Positions 14,798 to 31,070 of a stretch of 64,000 nucleotides of DNA are shown here, in pieces. Source of the stretch: Ceratothoa steindachneri (taxonomy: Eukaryota; Arthropoda; Malacostraca; Isopoda; Cymothoidae). Made by a program: the position numbers and the translations under genes. The stretch is taken from the NCBI GenBank assembly GCA_963969495.1, contig OZ018333.1, positions 92,284,207 through 92,348,206 of the forward strand. The letters run 5' to 3'. How positions within the stretch are numbered: position 1 is the stretch's first letter; each line of letters begins with the position of its first letter. The notes beneath the pieces were generated by a model, which was not told where the DNA came from, ran no database searches, and worked only from the letters and a program-made list of their open reading frames with translations.

Positions 14798-14914
14798 GGG
14801 TGTCCAGAAGTTTAGTTCGTATTTGGATGAAGTTGAAAATTTTTATGAAATTTCTTGTTGAATTATGTTCATCATGTTCAAATTGTTATCTGCACGAAAT
14901 TGTAGTCTTCCATG

Positions 14915-16024
14915 TACAGGGTGTCCCAAACTTTTAATTTGTTTTTCAATCCTTTTCAGAACCCTTTGATAATGAATACACGAGAGTGGATTTTTGTTGT
15001 GATAGTTTGTATCAGAGGAGCGAAATTTAATGAAGTACGAGAAAAGTTCCAAAGAAAGCTTAGAAAAACCTCGACTTACAAATAACGCAATCCGGTCACT
15101 TGCGAACAAATTTAAATGAACTGGATCCGTACATGATGAAAAAGGAAAAAGATTGACCACAACAAAACTGAAAAAGTTCGACAATTGTTTGAAAATGAAC
15201 CAAGAACTTCGGTGAGAAAGGCCAGTCAGAGACTTGATATGTCCAAGTGCACTCAGTCTTGCGTTCAACACTTAGGAAAGAGCATTACAACATTCAATTA
15301 CTGCACTCCTTTAATGAAGAAAATAATTTAAATCGAGTGATGAAGCCACTTTCCACATATGTGGGAAAGTTAATCGACACAATTGTGGTATGTGGTATGT
15401 GTGGTTTGGAATAACCAAATTTTTAATTTATGGCCCATTCTTTTTTCCTAAGCATCTGTGACAGGCAACATCTACCTTGATAGGCTCCAACAGTTTTTAG
15501 AACCAGAGCTTGTTGATGATGGCATTGTTGATAGTGTTGTGTTTCAACAAGATGGTGCACCATATCAGTATGCTCTAATTCTCTGAGATTTCCTGAACAG
15601 TCGCTTTCCAAATCGATCGATTGGAGGTGGAAGAGCTAACCTTGGCCTCTGCGTTCTCCAGATTTGACCTCCCCTGGATTTTTTTGCGTCGGGGTTATCA
15701 AAACCAAAGTGTATCAGCAAAATAGTAGTAATTTAACTGAATTAAACGCATAGTTTCAGCAGTGCTGGACATAACTCTCGAAATGCTCCACAATGTTTTT
15801 CGCAATGCTGAAGATCGATTTGAAATTTGCAGATACAGACGGAGCACAATTTGAATAATTTAAATAAAGTTTTTTTTCTTTTGTTTTTGATGAGTTTTTG
15901 TTTTCTTTTTATGATCATAATTTAGCCAGAAAAATAAACATCAAATTTGTTTCCTTTTAATATCCATTAAGAATGGATTATGAAAAGGATTGAAAAACAA
16001 ATTAAAAGTTTGGGACACCCTGTA
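14915..16024 (+). mobile_element. Mariner-like DNA transposon, decayed (right arm)
   Basis: Mirror copy of 13101-14220, 10 bp shorter because of a deletion of ctgtcttctt in the transposase region. The TIR starts at 14915 and ends at 16024. The QQDGAP catalytic block is near 15545-15570, followed by a stop in the Leu-Arg-Asp region. Both copies are non-functional. Confidence 0.82.
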
Positions 16025-16424
16025 CATGGAACACTACAAATTTTCGCAGAGCACAATTTGAACAAGATGAACATAATTCAACAAGATTTTTTAATATAAA
16101 TTTTCAATTTCATATACATGAAATTACGGATGGCCGAAGCCGTCATTATTGAAATGAAGAAACCGGTAATTATCGTGCAACTTTAGCCGGAAACCATACT
16201 CCCGTCATCTCGGCGTCTCCGAGTTGACCGCCGCTAAAAGAAGCGCGTTTTCAAACTCTAATTTGCCTTTGCCTTCTTTGCCAGAAAACTAGATCGGAGG
16301 GTCAAAAGACTTCTAGCAATAAATAATGTCATTCGCGGATGTATTTTTTTCGCCTCGAAAACCCCGTTAAAAAACTTGTAAGAAATATTAAGAAATACAA
16401 CTTAAAATTAATAATAACTCTGCC

Positions 16425-18377
16425 ACAGCTGTGGGCTTCAATAGTACATTGGCCTTTTACCTAATTACACATATCGTCGCCAGGCCAATAGCCAAAGATA
16501 CTCCCCGGAACAGAGGACTACTTTTATTCACAGTGAATACGTGCAAAAGCACAATCTCCTTGCAGCACTTAATAGTAAATATAATTTCTTTCCAAGCTCT
16601 TCTCGACGGAGCTAATATAACCGAAGATCTTCTATCACAATTAAAAACATGTCTTCGTAACACATCTGACATACATCTGCGTCAGTGCAGGCAGCGCATT
16701 GAGTGCACGCTTGCAAAATTGTACGGCGGCCCAGTTGACGTCTCTCAAAAAACATATCATTTCATCAACCTAAGCAACACGACTCTTAGCCAAGGCCAAG
16801 TTGATTTCCTTAACTTGGGCCTAAATTTCCACTATATAACTAATCTATTTCCTTTATCTAAGAGAATTGAGGTAGAGATCCTCATCGAAGACATACTCAA
16901 GCTCAAAAAAGACCGAAGAGTCGGTATCAATCCCAATGTCGCTACTGAATTCTCCCGAGGCTGCAAAATAACTCAGAGGGTGTACCTGTAATTAAGTACA
17001 CACATTTGTTTTGCACCACTTGTAGTTTCCTCCTTTGTGTCTTCGAGACTCACGGGAGGGCGGAAGCGGGGTATAGCAGCGTCGATCTTAAAAGGGCATT
17101 GTAGATCTTTTTCTTATTGCTTTCTACCCCCGTTAAACTCATTGCTCTTTGCATCGACAATTGCAAATTTACTTTTAATTGAAAATTTTATCGCCAAATC
17201 TTTGGAATGGCAATGGGGAATTGTTTGTCGCCTCTACTCGAATACTTCCCCAAATAAATGAAACCCCTACCCTGCGATATGTTGATGACATCTTTTGCCT
17301 TTGGCCTAATAATTTAAATATTAATACATTTCTTACTAAAATTAACACCTTAGTGCACTCGATTAAATTTATTTTAGAAGTTGAAAAAGATCGCACACTT
17401 CCTTTCCTAGATATTCTAATTGATCGAACAAACCATTGCTTCAAATATGAAATATATCGAAAACCCACAGCATATAGACTCTTTTCTCCATTTTATTCTA
17501 ACCACCATAATAACATCAAATAAAGTGTTTTCTCCTCTATGTTGTTGCGTGCCCTTAGAACTGTCTCACCAGAATACCTAGACAAAGAAGTCGATAGAAT
17601 ATATAAAATAGGGAAAATTTTGTGCTACCCTCTGTACTTTCTCGGCAATTGTTATAAGTCCACCAAGCGTTCCTATTATCAAAATAATGTTAATATCCCT
17701 AAGTTTCAGACCAAACACTTATTAGTTTTACCCTATTACCATATTTCCATTAAATTACCTCGTTTACTTAGGCTTCTGAACATCAATGTCATTTTTAAGT
17801 ACGAGACTACAATTTATCGCATCCTTGTCACCTCCCCCTTCCCGACCTGGCATTGTTTATTCGATAGGCTGCAACAACTGCCAAAAATGTCATTATGGAC
17901 GAACCGGGAAAGAACTAGATGTCAAGTTAAGCAACGTCAAGCCAATGTACGTAATCACAGTGAACAATCTTCGCATTTTCTACATATGTACAATCTTAAC
18001 CATAGCATTAACTGGAACAGGGCCAAACCAGTCATAAAATGCAGTAATTATATTTCGAGAAATATATTAGAATGTATCTCCATTAACGCGTTTCTAAATT
18101 TCAATCTTAGCCCTGGTTTGTTCAAGCTAGACCCCATTTTCACTACATACATAAAATCTCAAATAAAGTTGTGTCAGGATTTTGTACCAACTAATTAAGG
18201 TGCAGAAGTGCGTAGTCTAATCCCCCCTTCTACTATTTAGGGCGATGTATGTCCAGCCTCCTGTTTTCCTTGAAAACGTCTTTAAAAATAAAGACGAAAG
18301 TGCTTGGAATCGTTTTTCCCTTTTCCTTTGTGGGTGTATCTGCATAACTTTGACTCAGGTGCACTTTGTGAGCTTTT

Positions 18378-18380
<3 letters not shown>
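16425..18380 (+). mobile_element. Penelope-like retroelement, internally rearranged (right arm)
   Basis: Mirror copy of 10714-12700. The N-terminal block is at 16431-16991, the RYVDDIFCLWP box within 17179-17523, and the GIY-YIG block GIVYSIGCNNCQKC within 17786-18037. A 31-bp out-of-frame deletion after 'cgcctctactcgaa' (near 17234) removes the ENLYMEFFES part of the palm. The N-terminal block shows about ten amino-acid differences from the left copy in 186 residues, more than most of the arm. Penelope-like elements pair a telomerase-related RT with a GIY-YIG endonuclease, which is what remains here. Confidence 0.85.
16970..17122 (-). pseudogene. Jockey-like LINE RT thumb fragment (right arm)
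   Basis: Mirror copy of 12003-12155, with the same in-frame stop after the PASALP residues. The insertion therefore predates the inverted duplication. Confidence 0.6.

Positions 18381-18451
<71 letters not shown>
18381..18451. repeat. (TA)n microsatellite beside the Penelope-like element (right arm)
   Basis: About 71 bp of uninterrupted TA directly after 'gagcttttatc' at the end of the Penelope-like element. It is shorter than its mirror partner. Confidence 0.97.
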
Positions 18452-18452
<1 letters not shown>

Positions 18453-19384
18453 CATAACTTCCCTTTTTAACATTTACGTTGTTCCAGAATAATTGCCTAT
18501 TAATAATTAAATAAAATTTCATTAAATTCAAATAACTTATTACGAATAAAATTAATTGCTCGAACAAATATTTGTAAATAGTTTATTATTACCTACAACC
18601 AATTTCTTTTGCTAAATAATTTATTTTCTATATTTTTTATGGAAAGACCAGGCAATGACTTCGCTACTAAAATTGAAATTTAAAGTCGAAAAAAAAGCAG
18701 CCACGTTTAAATTTTTATAAATTTTGTGAACTTCGCCAATTATAATAATTTTAAAAAGGAACTTTTAACTAAATTTCCCCTCTTTCTAAATATCACGTTG
18801 CTAAAATATAGTTATAGAAGAAGATATATAAAAATGAATTTTCTGAACTTCACCATTTGATAAGAAAAATGTGAACTGCACTTTTATCAGATTTAGTGGA
18901 GCTTCACAATTATTTATAAATTTATTATATGCAAAAGGCTAAAATGTAAAATACATAAAAAATAGGTTTTTTGCTCAAATGTGCATTTCACATTTGTTTT
19001 AACATAAGGACGTTATATTTATTTCGTTTGTTCATAAAGACAAGACGCCTCTGGTTGCTTCGCGATTTCCTGCTATTATTAATGGTTTTAATTATATATT
19101 ATAGTGTAGTGAAGTGCATTATATTTTTATTATGAAGTGGTGTTTCTATCTTGAGTAACCTTTTTGATTTTTTAGTGTTTTTAATTACAAAAACTTGCTA
19201 CTTGTTTCAGTGACTGTATTTAAAAGCGTTTTAAATCCTATCTATACCCTGAGGAAGTTCGCTATACGGAGCTATCTCGAACTTTTGTTAGTGTAATGAA
19301 GGTGCTTTTGTTTCTGTTAGTCAGTGGTGATTTTATTGCAATTTTAATTCAAATATTTGCCTATTATAATTGTGCAAGTGCGCA

Positions 19385-19727
19385 ACGATATTTACTCTCG
19401 CGTTTTATATGAAATCCGTGAAATAATCACTGTCCCCCTGACACATATATTTAATAAAAGTTTCAAAACGATTATTGACCTAACGATTGGAAAATAGTGA
19501 AGGTTACACCAATATTCAAAAACGGAGGCTTCTCCCGTGCCGAAAACTACCACAGTATTAGTTTAACCTTAGAAATTGGAAAACTATTTAAAAGAATAAT
19601 GAAAGACAAAGTTGTGACTCACCTAAAAACATAAAGTCTTATAAAAGATTCCCAGCCTTGATTTCGTCAAAAACGATCATGTTTGACAAACTTACTTGAT
19701 TTCTTTCACGATATATTCAAAGTGTAT
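19385..19727 (+). pseudogene. CR1-like LINE reverse transcriptase fragment (right arm)
   Basis: Mirror copy of 9340-9680. The VTPIFKNGG block is near 19500-19530, the NYHSISLT block near 19545-19570 and the TNLLDFFHDIF block near 19690-19725. It is broken by stops. Confidence 0.7.
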
Positions 19728-22586
19728 GATTTGAGAGTGAGTGTACACCACACTGCTCTCCTGATGAAAATTTATACCCACATAGCTGTGAAAGAAGATT
19801 AGACCATTTTTCCTTAATTTCCTTTCCTAACAATTCCCACCTCAAAACAATCTCAGACAACTACATCCGTATGTGTTTCTGCATGTGTCCATGTTGTTGG
19901 ACGTTTAGAGAATATGACATAGTTGGAGACCCAAAGAAAATTATCACTCGTGCAGAAAATACAGGGCTTGGAGGACAAAACACCTGTACAGAGATGTTCA
20001 GTGTAGGGCCTCCCAACTGTTGGGTCTTGATGGACGTCGAAGAAGTTGATTTTGTGTCCTCAATCTTCATAATAATGAAGTATCATCTTAACCACGTATG
20101 GGGTTGCTTGGAGCTGCTTCTATCACATTTCCTCCTCATTCGTACGGTCAAAGAATGCAGCTAAAATGCCCTTAAAAACCTCCTTCAACACTCTGAGATC
20201 AATTGGTTGAAGTTGCGCGCCTTTTCCACCTTGATACTACCCAATAATATCATATCCAGAAATGGCCACCGACGCATTTGAATATTTTGTCCATTGCCAG
20301 GAAGCTTCACCGGATCCTTATTCCATCTTAGGCTTGTGAGTGATGTTCTAAAGACAAATGGTTGCTAGGACTGATTTAGATGAGGGTGTCTTTAGTACTT
20401 CTACGATATTGTTTGTCTCAGTATCTGTATCTAATGTTGAGGTTGTTATGTTTTTTTAGTTGTCTGAAATGTCTTTTATCTCAAGATATTATGAGGGTAT
20501 CGCGAGTTGAGCGACCTGGGATTGATCAAGATTTTTGCCGTGAGTGTTCGGGCCTAAGTTTTAAGCTTCACTACTTCAGAAGATGTTCAGAGAAGATTTT
20601 ACAATCTCACACAATGAGTTCTATGCATATGCATAAACAAAAAGGTGAGCAATGAGTACCATAGATAAATTTGAGGGTATTGGGTGTCTCGAAGGTGTAG
20701 TTGGTTACTGTGATTCATGAAGAGCCTGTGAAAACGTGAGGTCACCTGTAATCTATGGAAGTACAAACTTTCATTGGAAAAGATTATTTAACTCAATAAT
20801 AAGTAATTATTGTCGAAATGCTTTATTTTAATATGTTAGTGTGATGTTTATTTGTTTTGGTAGCAAAGACTCGTCATTAAATGTGTATAGAATGTTATAC
20901 TTAGCCGAAATATTATAATCAGCGAGAGAAGAAATAGTGGTGGAGGAAAGTAAATTAGGAATGGTGATGAAAATAGAACCACTTCACCTACGTCACTGAA
21001 ATCAAATTGGGGGCAGGCCTCCCCGTAAGTTAAAAAGAAAGCTACGTTCAAACCGAGCATATAACTCACCCGCTTTTTTCTTCCCGCCATCCACTACAGT
21101 CCCCCACCATCCCTTCATGAACTGAGTTTTCTTTCATTACTTTCAAAGTTCCATCAATCGGAAGGTAAAGGAGATGGAAAAACGCAGCCCACTCTAGATC
21201 AAGGGTTCTCATGCCCCAGAAGGAGGACGTTGGGAGGAGAATAATTTGGGAACCGAAGACGAGACTCTCTCTCTCTCCCCCTCTCTATCTATCTATCTAT
21301 CTATTTATCTGGTTCTCTTGCCCTTCATAGATGTATAAGTTAAATTCGGTTAAATCATAAAAACTTATAATATTGAGGTATTTGAGAGAGAGGGGTAAAA
21401 ATGGCTCTTGGACATCTCAGACTGAGGCATCGAACAAGAATGAAGGAGGATCAGGACTGGCGTTTTCCCCTCCAACTCCTGGTTCCGAGGTCGCTCAGAT
21501 CAAAATGGTACACGCACCTTGCCATCCCGAGCCTATAGGTCGACTGCTTTTTTCGTCTCGCTCACACCTACCATAGCTCCCCTTCTTCCATCACCCGCTA
21601 CAATAACCCCCCTTTCTTTCCTCAACAGCTACAATAGCCCGCATTCTTCCGCCATCCACTACAATCTTTTCATTTTGTTATATTTTGAGGGATTAAATTC
21701 ATGTTGTTTGATGTGGGGTTTCAAGGGATTGCGGGTGAAGCCGAGATACGAAGACGCGCAATCTTCAGTTTGCTATGAAAGAAGATGGAAATTTAGTCTT
21801 TTATGCTAATTCATCGTTAAAATACAAGGTGGACATAAAGTCCTTATCTATTTTAGTGAAAATGGTAATATTAGTTATCTTCCGACTTTAAGAAAATACC
21901 TAAATCATGTATGCATTCTAGCAAATCATCACATACTGAACTCCTTACACGAAAGTTTCCTTCATATAAATTGTGTCAAACATGCAAGTGACAAATCTTC
22001 TTGTGCAAATTATCGTTGTGCAAATTGAGTATGTTTTCCGCTGCATGAAGAGACTCGCATGGAATTTCATTCATATCTTCACTCTCAACATTCACTTCCT
22101 CCTCTGACACTACATGGTCGACCACTTCTTTCAACATGCTGGTTTTAGTTTTTAAAGTATCGATAGTGATTAATCTTGTTCGTTCGCCGTTGGCTTGAGG
22201 AACTCCTTATTAAGATTTTGTTTTCGGATGTTTAGTATGTTTTCATCCAAGAGTTGCCCAATGGAGCCGCAGTTAAAAGCTCACTCGATGAGGATTTTAA
22301 CTATTGAGGGTTTGTAATTTAGGGGTGAATATGATTTGGACTTCGTGTATACGCCTTTTTGTGTTTCTATATATAAAGGGCATTTTAAACAACTCTAATC
22401 TGATATTAAGAACCTAAGAAGATAAATAAATACCGTTCAAATACCGTTTGTTAAAGGTAACGAATTTCAACAAAAATGGATGCTGTAGTTCCAATTTTTG
22501 TAGGTTTCTTTTATTATAGTTGTTCTAACTCCTCATCAACTACTAGTGACACCTTCAAAGAAAATAAAGTGTCATATTTCTCCACC

Positions 22587-22957
22587 TAGGTTATATATGC
22601 CAAGACCGACCTGTATACACAGAGTGAAGTGGTATACGATTTAAAGGGTGTGGTGGGTAATTTGTCGTCATTCGCAACTCTGAATTCACCCTGTATTTGT
22701 GCCACACAAAGCAGGAGGACCGAGTCTTTGCTGTCAGACATTTTCTTTGACCACACCAACCGAACATCTGGTGCCTCCTAACTCCCCAGACTTCAACCCC
22801 CTGGACAATTATGTATGTGAGGCGAGGTTGGGAGAGTGAGAGACCACCAAGTCCCCGAGGACCCCAAAGATGGAGCTTAGGTTCAGGATAACCCCAGTTT
22901 TTACCCAGTTTAACAAGGGGACCGCCGAGAAGGCCGACGCCGATTTCACGGAATTAG
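22587..22957 (+). pseudogene. Mariner-type transposase C-terminal relic (right arm)
   Basis: Mirror copy of 6110-6480, in forward orientation. The NSPDFNPLDNYV block lies near 22775-22815 and the terminal DADFTELVK with its stop near 22935-22965. Frames shift between the blocks. Confidence 0.6.
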
Positions 22958-23426
22958 TTAAATAACAAAGAAACCCTTCGAGTCTTTGTCATGTATTTTT
23001 TTTTAAATAAATGAGTATAAATGAAATTTCTGTATGATTTTCTTTTATATTGAGGTTAGACGAGAAATTATGCACCGAACTTTGTTATACAATGTATACA
23101 CCAACCCTACATCTCGACTTTTACAACCCGCTCGTGTTTGCCAGTTCACACAGCCTCTTCCATAACGCTTCCTCCTACAAGGGAATAGGACTAAATTAGC
23201 AAACGGTGTTGTAATTATCAAACAAAATACAATATTGTATAATTTAGACGGCATTATTAACATTCCACGGCACTAGACTTCGTTATGGGATTCCGGTTAT
23301 TACGCGGAGGTTAACGAAGCTTGTAATGGCCTCGAAGAAGGCGGAGGCGGCGGAGGAGAAGATTACGGGGTAATTGGCGCTATAAATGATCACGACGCGC
23401 GGAATAACAGTTAAGGATCCCATGCG

Positions 23427-23701
23427 ATACACGCATAATACACGCACAATACACGCATAATACACGCACAATACACGCATAATACACGCACAATACACGC
23501 ATAATACACGCACAAAACCGGCATGATACACGCACAAAACAGGCATGATACACGCACAATTCAGGCATGATACACGCACAAAACACGCATGATACACGCA
23601 CAATACAGACATAATACACACATAATAAAGGCATAATACACGCATAATACACGCATATTACAGGCATAATACACGCATAATACACGCATATAACAGGCAT
23701 A
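23427..23701 (-). repeat. 11-bp minisatellite, right arm
   Basis: This is the mirror copy of the array at 5366-5640, of almost the same length, with variant units at slightly different places. Retaining array length in both arms suggests recent duplication or homogenisation. Confidence 0.95.
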
Positions 23702-24189
23702 ATTAAGAGAGAACGGAGAGAACAATTTCGGATGAGTTTTAATGAACTTTGCGGGAGGGGGGAGGGGGGGGGGTGACGAGAGGGCTGAGGTCAATCAAAT
23801 GTGGGGGAAATATTTTGATTTTTTCTGAAAAATATTATTTTTAATTGATTTTTAAAAATTAGCGCATTCATCGATTCAGAAGGGTACAACAACATGTGTT
23901 GCCACATAAATGCTAACTAAATCCATGAGGATTACCTTCCGTCCGGAATGTAAATTCTTACTCCCCCCTCCCCCCCAACTCCCCTCGAAAAGAAATTAAT
24001 GACCGTTTTTCAATTTCTTTGGGCATAAATAAAATTGAGTTGCTGCGAAATAGAATAATGGAAATCGATCGGTTGATTTGGGTTTATAGTTATTAGTTCT
24101 TTTTATATTTCTTATTTATTTTAATTTAATTTTTTGAGTTATAAATCATCTCGAGGAGTTTATTTCTTTGTTATTATTATCTGTTACCT

Positions 24190-24516
24190 TTTTTTAGTCG
24201 CGTGCGACTCTACAAGTTACTCTGTTGGTCCTTAGGACGTCGGGCGGATGGTAACAATTATACTTTTAAAAGAGTTTTTTGGCAATAACATCGTAACAAT
24301 ATGGCCCATTCTAACTAAATTTGAAACCCATCTGTTGTTTTACATCCTCTTTTGAATGTTATAATTGACAAGGTCCTTGCAAAGTTACACCGAGAATTAT
24401 TAAAAGAAAACTAACTATGGGTTGGATTGTCCCCACTTGTTGAATGCTTTCAAGGTTGCAAGGTCATAAGGTTATGAGTCAGAATAATTGTGAGCACCCG
24501 ACTTAGGTCTGATGAC
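24190..24516 (-). repeat. Dispersed repeat family, copy B (mirror of copy A)
   Basis: This is the inverted partner of 4551-4876, but over about 100 bp (24230-24335) it differs from it at roughly one base in seven, against about one in a hundred in the flanks. In that patch it shares words such as ttattgccaaaaaac with the copy at 48.6 kb. Confidence 0.8.
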
Positions 24517-26765
24517 CTTGCTCTAGATTAAAAACCGGTATCTGATCCCGGCACGACACGTAATGTCCCAGACCTTGCGCTATCTGTCAACCCTCTTGGC
24601 GGTGAAAACAGACAAGTGTGGAAGGTAGTATGAAAGCCGACCTCGCTTCCTACAAAAGTCCCACCTGTTTCCAGTGACCCAGCTAGAGTGCGCAGGATGC
24701 ATGATGACCAAAATAGGAAAGCGACAAACCTTCAAAGGAGGTGTCATCACGGTCGTTTTCATAGGCAGATTCATTGGCGTCATCGAATCGAGGGTTATAT
24801 CAAAATTTCAAAGAAATTTCCTTGCCCTAAAACCCCAAAGTTGAGGGTCTTGTTAACATCGTGGTATTGGCGACTATATAATATAATATCTATTATTAGT
24901 ATGAAAGGGGAGAACTCAGGCTATTAAAGCGAACAGTCCAATGACTGAACGCTACGTTGATGCGCCGATTAGAAAGGTCAGATCGAGGCGCTGCTTCAGA
25001 AGACGGCACACACTGCAAACAAAGTAAAAAAGAACAACCAAACATCCACAAATACAGGTCAAGAAAATGATGCAAATTCAAGTAAGGCAAAGTAAAGGCT
25101 AGAACGCCCAATTCCACAAAATTCCCAAATTAAATAAAAGCACAAACTACAACTAAGCAATTAAATACCGACTAAACATAAACTACAAGAGTTAAACAAA
25201 AATAAAGGCTTGAATGCCAACAAAATACTTCAACTTTAACCAAAGATAAACCAACACCCAAACGAAAAGAAAAAGATTAGCCTAACCTCCAGGTAACATT
25301 GCATCTCTTTGTGGACCTAATGCTTTGTTCTTATTTTGCCACTATCTTTCTGGAACCTACCTAACTTCCATCTTTATACCTTACATTTACTTCTCCACTT
25401 TATTCAAAAGAAAAAGCAACAAAGAACTTCATTGTTTGCTGCTCACGATCGCCAATCCACGCTCGTTACCGATAAAGGAGGCAAGCTGAATGGTAGATAC
25501 CTTAAGATCAACACCGGCTCGGAAACAACAAAGACTCCCGTCTCAAGATAACTGAAGGAAACCGAAGACTCACCGCAAAATTATTTTAATTTAAAGTAAA
25601 ATTGACTTACCTCTATTAATTTTTCATCTCTACCTAGATACTAAAACCTTCATTCGCCTGTTTGAACGTCGCAAAAGAAAACTAGTAATGGCGCAGCACA
25701 ACCTGGTCTTTAAAAAAACATATATATATATATATATATGATGTAGAAGTCTAAATACCGGATACATTAGAATACGCAGAAATACCCCGACACAAGCTGC
25801 GCGTCCCTCCCGTATTCCAAATTCACCTTTCGCCTCGAATTCCCTCCGCCCCTTTTCCCACCAATGAGACGACCAAATTTGCGACCGACCGCTCAGGAAA
25901 ATGTCTGCCGCTAAAGATACCTGAGCCGACGAAGGGCCGAGTTTTCGTGCCGTCGTAAACCGCGACGTGGAGCAACGACAGCTCGAAGGTGTGAAGGATG
26001 TACTCTGTCTGGCAGCAAAGGTATGAAGGATTTACTCTGTCTGGCAGCAAATGAAAAAGGTATTTCGCGCAGCGATAATAATTTTATGATTATCTGGTGC
26101 TCTCTCTCAATTTTTGTTCATGAGGGAAATAAAAGGGAAAATTATCTCTGGAGTCAGGCAGAAGATCCTGGACCTACGTTGTGTGTGGAGCTAGTCTCAC
26201 ACACAAGCTAGTCTCGCCCGTTGTGAAGAAAGGAACTTCGGGGAATTGGTTATTGCCGTCACGGTACTTGTAGCTACCAAACTTCTCGCAGAGCCTCCCC
26301 CCCCCTTCAGACTCAGAGGTTACATAGGACCTCCCTCTGCGGATTACCCTAGACGTAGCTAGGTAATCAGTTTTGGCTACCAAGTCCAGGAGCCAAAGAA
26401 GCGGACAGTCAATTCGAGGAGAAGAAATCCGATTTAAGTCACAGTCTAACTCGTCCTTGAGATTCGATCTAGGATCATTACATCAGGACGCCGGTCAAGG
26501 ATTACACACAATTCGGTAACCTCAGACGACCGGGATAAGGGTGAACATCGTAGGAAGAAGAAGACATTCACCTTCACCCTCCAAATTCTTTCGAACTCCA
26601 AGGTATCGTTAAAGTGAATTACCCCCTCCCCTAACTTCACCAGTTTAAGCGCTAACTAGAATTTCCATCCCGAGCTCATAACCTCGATTAGTTCAGGTGA
26701 TTAATTCAGTTGATTAATTCAGTGCTTAATTCCATAATATTATTCCATTCATTTTGTCGGGTGCA

Positions 26766-27025
26766 ATTAAGACGCAAGCATCCGAGTACTTAGAATTCAA
26801 GTGTAATCCCCACGACATTATATAGATTTACTTATTCAGTGTAAAGATTAATCCTATTTATACCTATATACGATGTTTCATATTTCTAATTCATGTATAT
26901 TAAAGATTATTTTTGTATCTGTGTGTTTAACTATTTTGGATGATCCTTTGGCAATTAATAAGCAATCCACTCGGCTTAAATTTCAATATTTCATAAGTCC
27001 ACCCATGACTGGCTTTTACTGAGTG
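26766..27025. other. 260-bp insertion present only in the right arm
   Basis: The left arm reads gtgca joined directly to aggacacac (rc of 2285-2310). The right arm has 260 bp between these words. The extra DNA is AT-rich with no open frame, no poly(A) tail, no clear inverted termini and no obvious target duplication. It may be an arm-specific insertion or a left-arm deletion. Confidence 0.75.
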
Positions 27026-27210
27026 AGGACACACTCGGGGGATTATTAACTTAACTTTGATCAAAAGGGAAGCACCGGAGTTATTCTTATTCACCGGAAG
27101 TGGCTACGGTAGGTGTATTGGCTACACTTCACCTCCACTTCACCTTAGTGCGGGATTATAATATATGCCTAGGAGGGGGGACTGGGATTACCCACTCACT
27201 AAACCTCGAC

Positions 27211-27227
27211 ATATATATATATATATA
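27211..27227. repeat. (TA)n microsatellite, right arm (short)
   Basis: A 17-bp TA tract, the mirror partner of the 69-bp tract at 2050-2118. The length difference shows independent change of the two arms, or collapse in assembly. Confidence 0.9.
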
Positions 27228-28839
27228 AAGAATTATGGGTAAAGGGGTATATATTCTTTCTGGAACAACAAGTGTAGGTAATTAGCAAACTCTCTTTTGA
27301 TGCTTTAATATTGCGAGCTCGATTTAATTAAACTGACTTTTCTGAAGCTTAATTGAATAAATTTCCCTAACCTCAATGTTTAACCAATTTAATTTACTTC
27401 AATTTTTAACCAATTTATGTTACCTCAATGTTTAACCAATTTATGCTCGTGTATTTAAAGATAAAGTAAGAACGAATTGCTTTAATTAGGTGGAAATCCA
27501 AAGAAGGGAGAAGCATTAAAAATAAAATAATTGTTACTTTTATAATAAAAGACAATACAATCAAGGTTTCCCTTTTCAAAGGAAGCATAAAATGAACTAG
27601 TGCAATACGAAGTCAAATTTAATAATCATATAAATAATTAAAATCATTTTATCCTTGAAATTAAAATCACGAAGAAATATAGAGACGCATAAATATGAAA
27701 AAAGGGTGTAAAAGACCTGGTTGGTAATACATTTCTATACCCGGTGTGTGTGTGTGGGAGGGGGGCTGAGACTGGTAGGAGGGGGTTCCTGGCGGCGCCC
27801 TACAAGCCAAGAATCCACAATTAGTAGAAGGAAATCAACGTGCGACCGAGAAAGGCAAGTTTGAGAGTTTTTAAGACCATGTGAGACCCCTTTCACCATT
27901 TACTGTGTCGAAATTGGGATGAAAAATACATTGGCAAGTCTTAAAGAGGTGTAAAAGTGACCTGAATTAGACCTCCACAATGTCTAGGGGTGCTATGGGC
28001 TGGAGACTGTGCCGCTACTCCTTTTTTCAGGTGTAACATGTTTTGGAGGGTGTATTTCTGGAACAAAATAATAATAAACAAAATTTTATAGATTTTGATG
28101 CTTGCGTTAGTTTAGTGGTTTATAAACTAAACTAAATGAATTGATGGAAGTGATAGAAAATAAAATAGAACACATTGCACACATAGTTTTGGTGTATTTG
28201 GGAGAGACAGAGAGAGGGAGTTTTCAACATCAGCTATGTTGCATTCATATGTAAAAAAGGACATTATAAATAAAATGCTCTTATTTATAATATAGACAAG
28301 GATTAAATATTATAAGATAATCATTAATTAAATTGCAAATAATTAAATTGAATCATTGCCAATATATTTTTTGGTTTCAAGCATATGCCATGATTATAAC
28401 ATAATTGATATTATTTATAGTATTCAAATAACACTAAATAACATTATAATAATCGTCTTACAACAACATGGAACATGAGCCTCTCCTCTTTATCTTTAAA
28501 ATGAATATGTAATGGCCTGGTTAGTTTATTTAAGCCTTAAAAGGCAATATTAGGTCGTTATTGGAAGGGTTTGCCTTGATGAAGTTGAGCATCATCTGAC
28601 CTCGTTGAAAATGACTCACTGAGTCGAATATATTTCGTACATTTCAGTGAAATCTTTTTGCTAAGTTAATTTTTTAAATGTGACACGAACACACTTACAT
28701 AATCTACATACAGAATTTGTCCAGGATGTGGTTCATGTATAGTATATTAGGTTGTCTAGCAATTAATATCTTTAGAGAAGACATAAAAAGTGCTTTGTAA
28801 AGTTGTGTGACTTGTTCGGATTTTCCTGAGAACTATATA

Positions 28840-31069
<2,230 letters not shown>

Positions 31070-31070
<1 letters not shown>

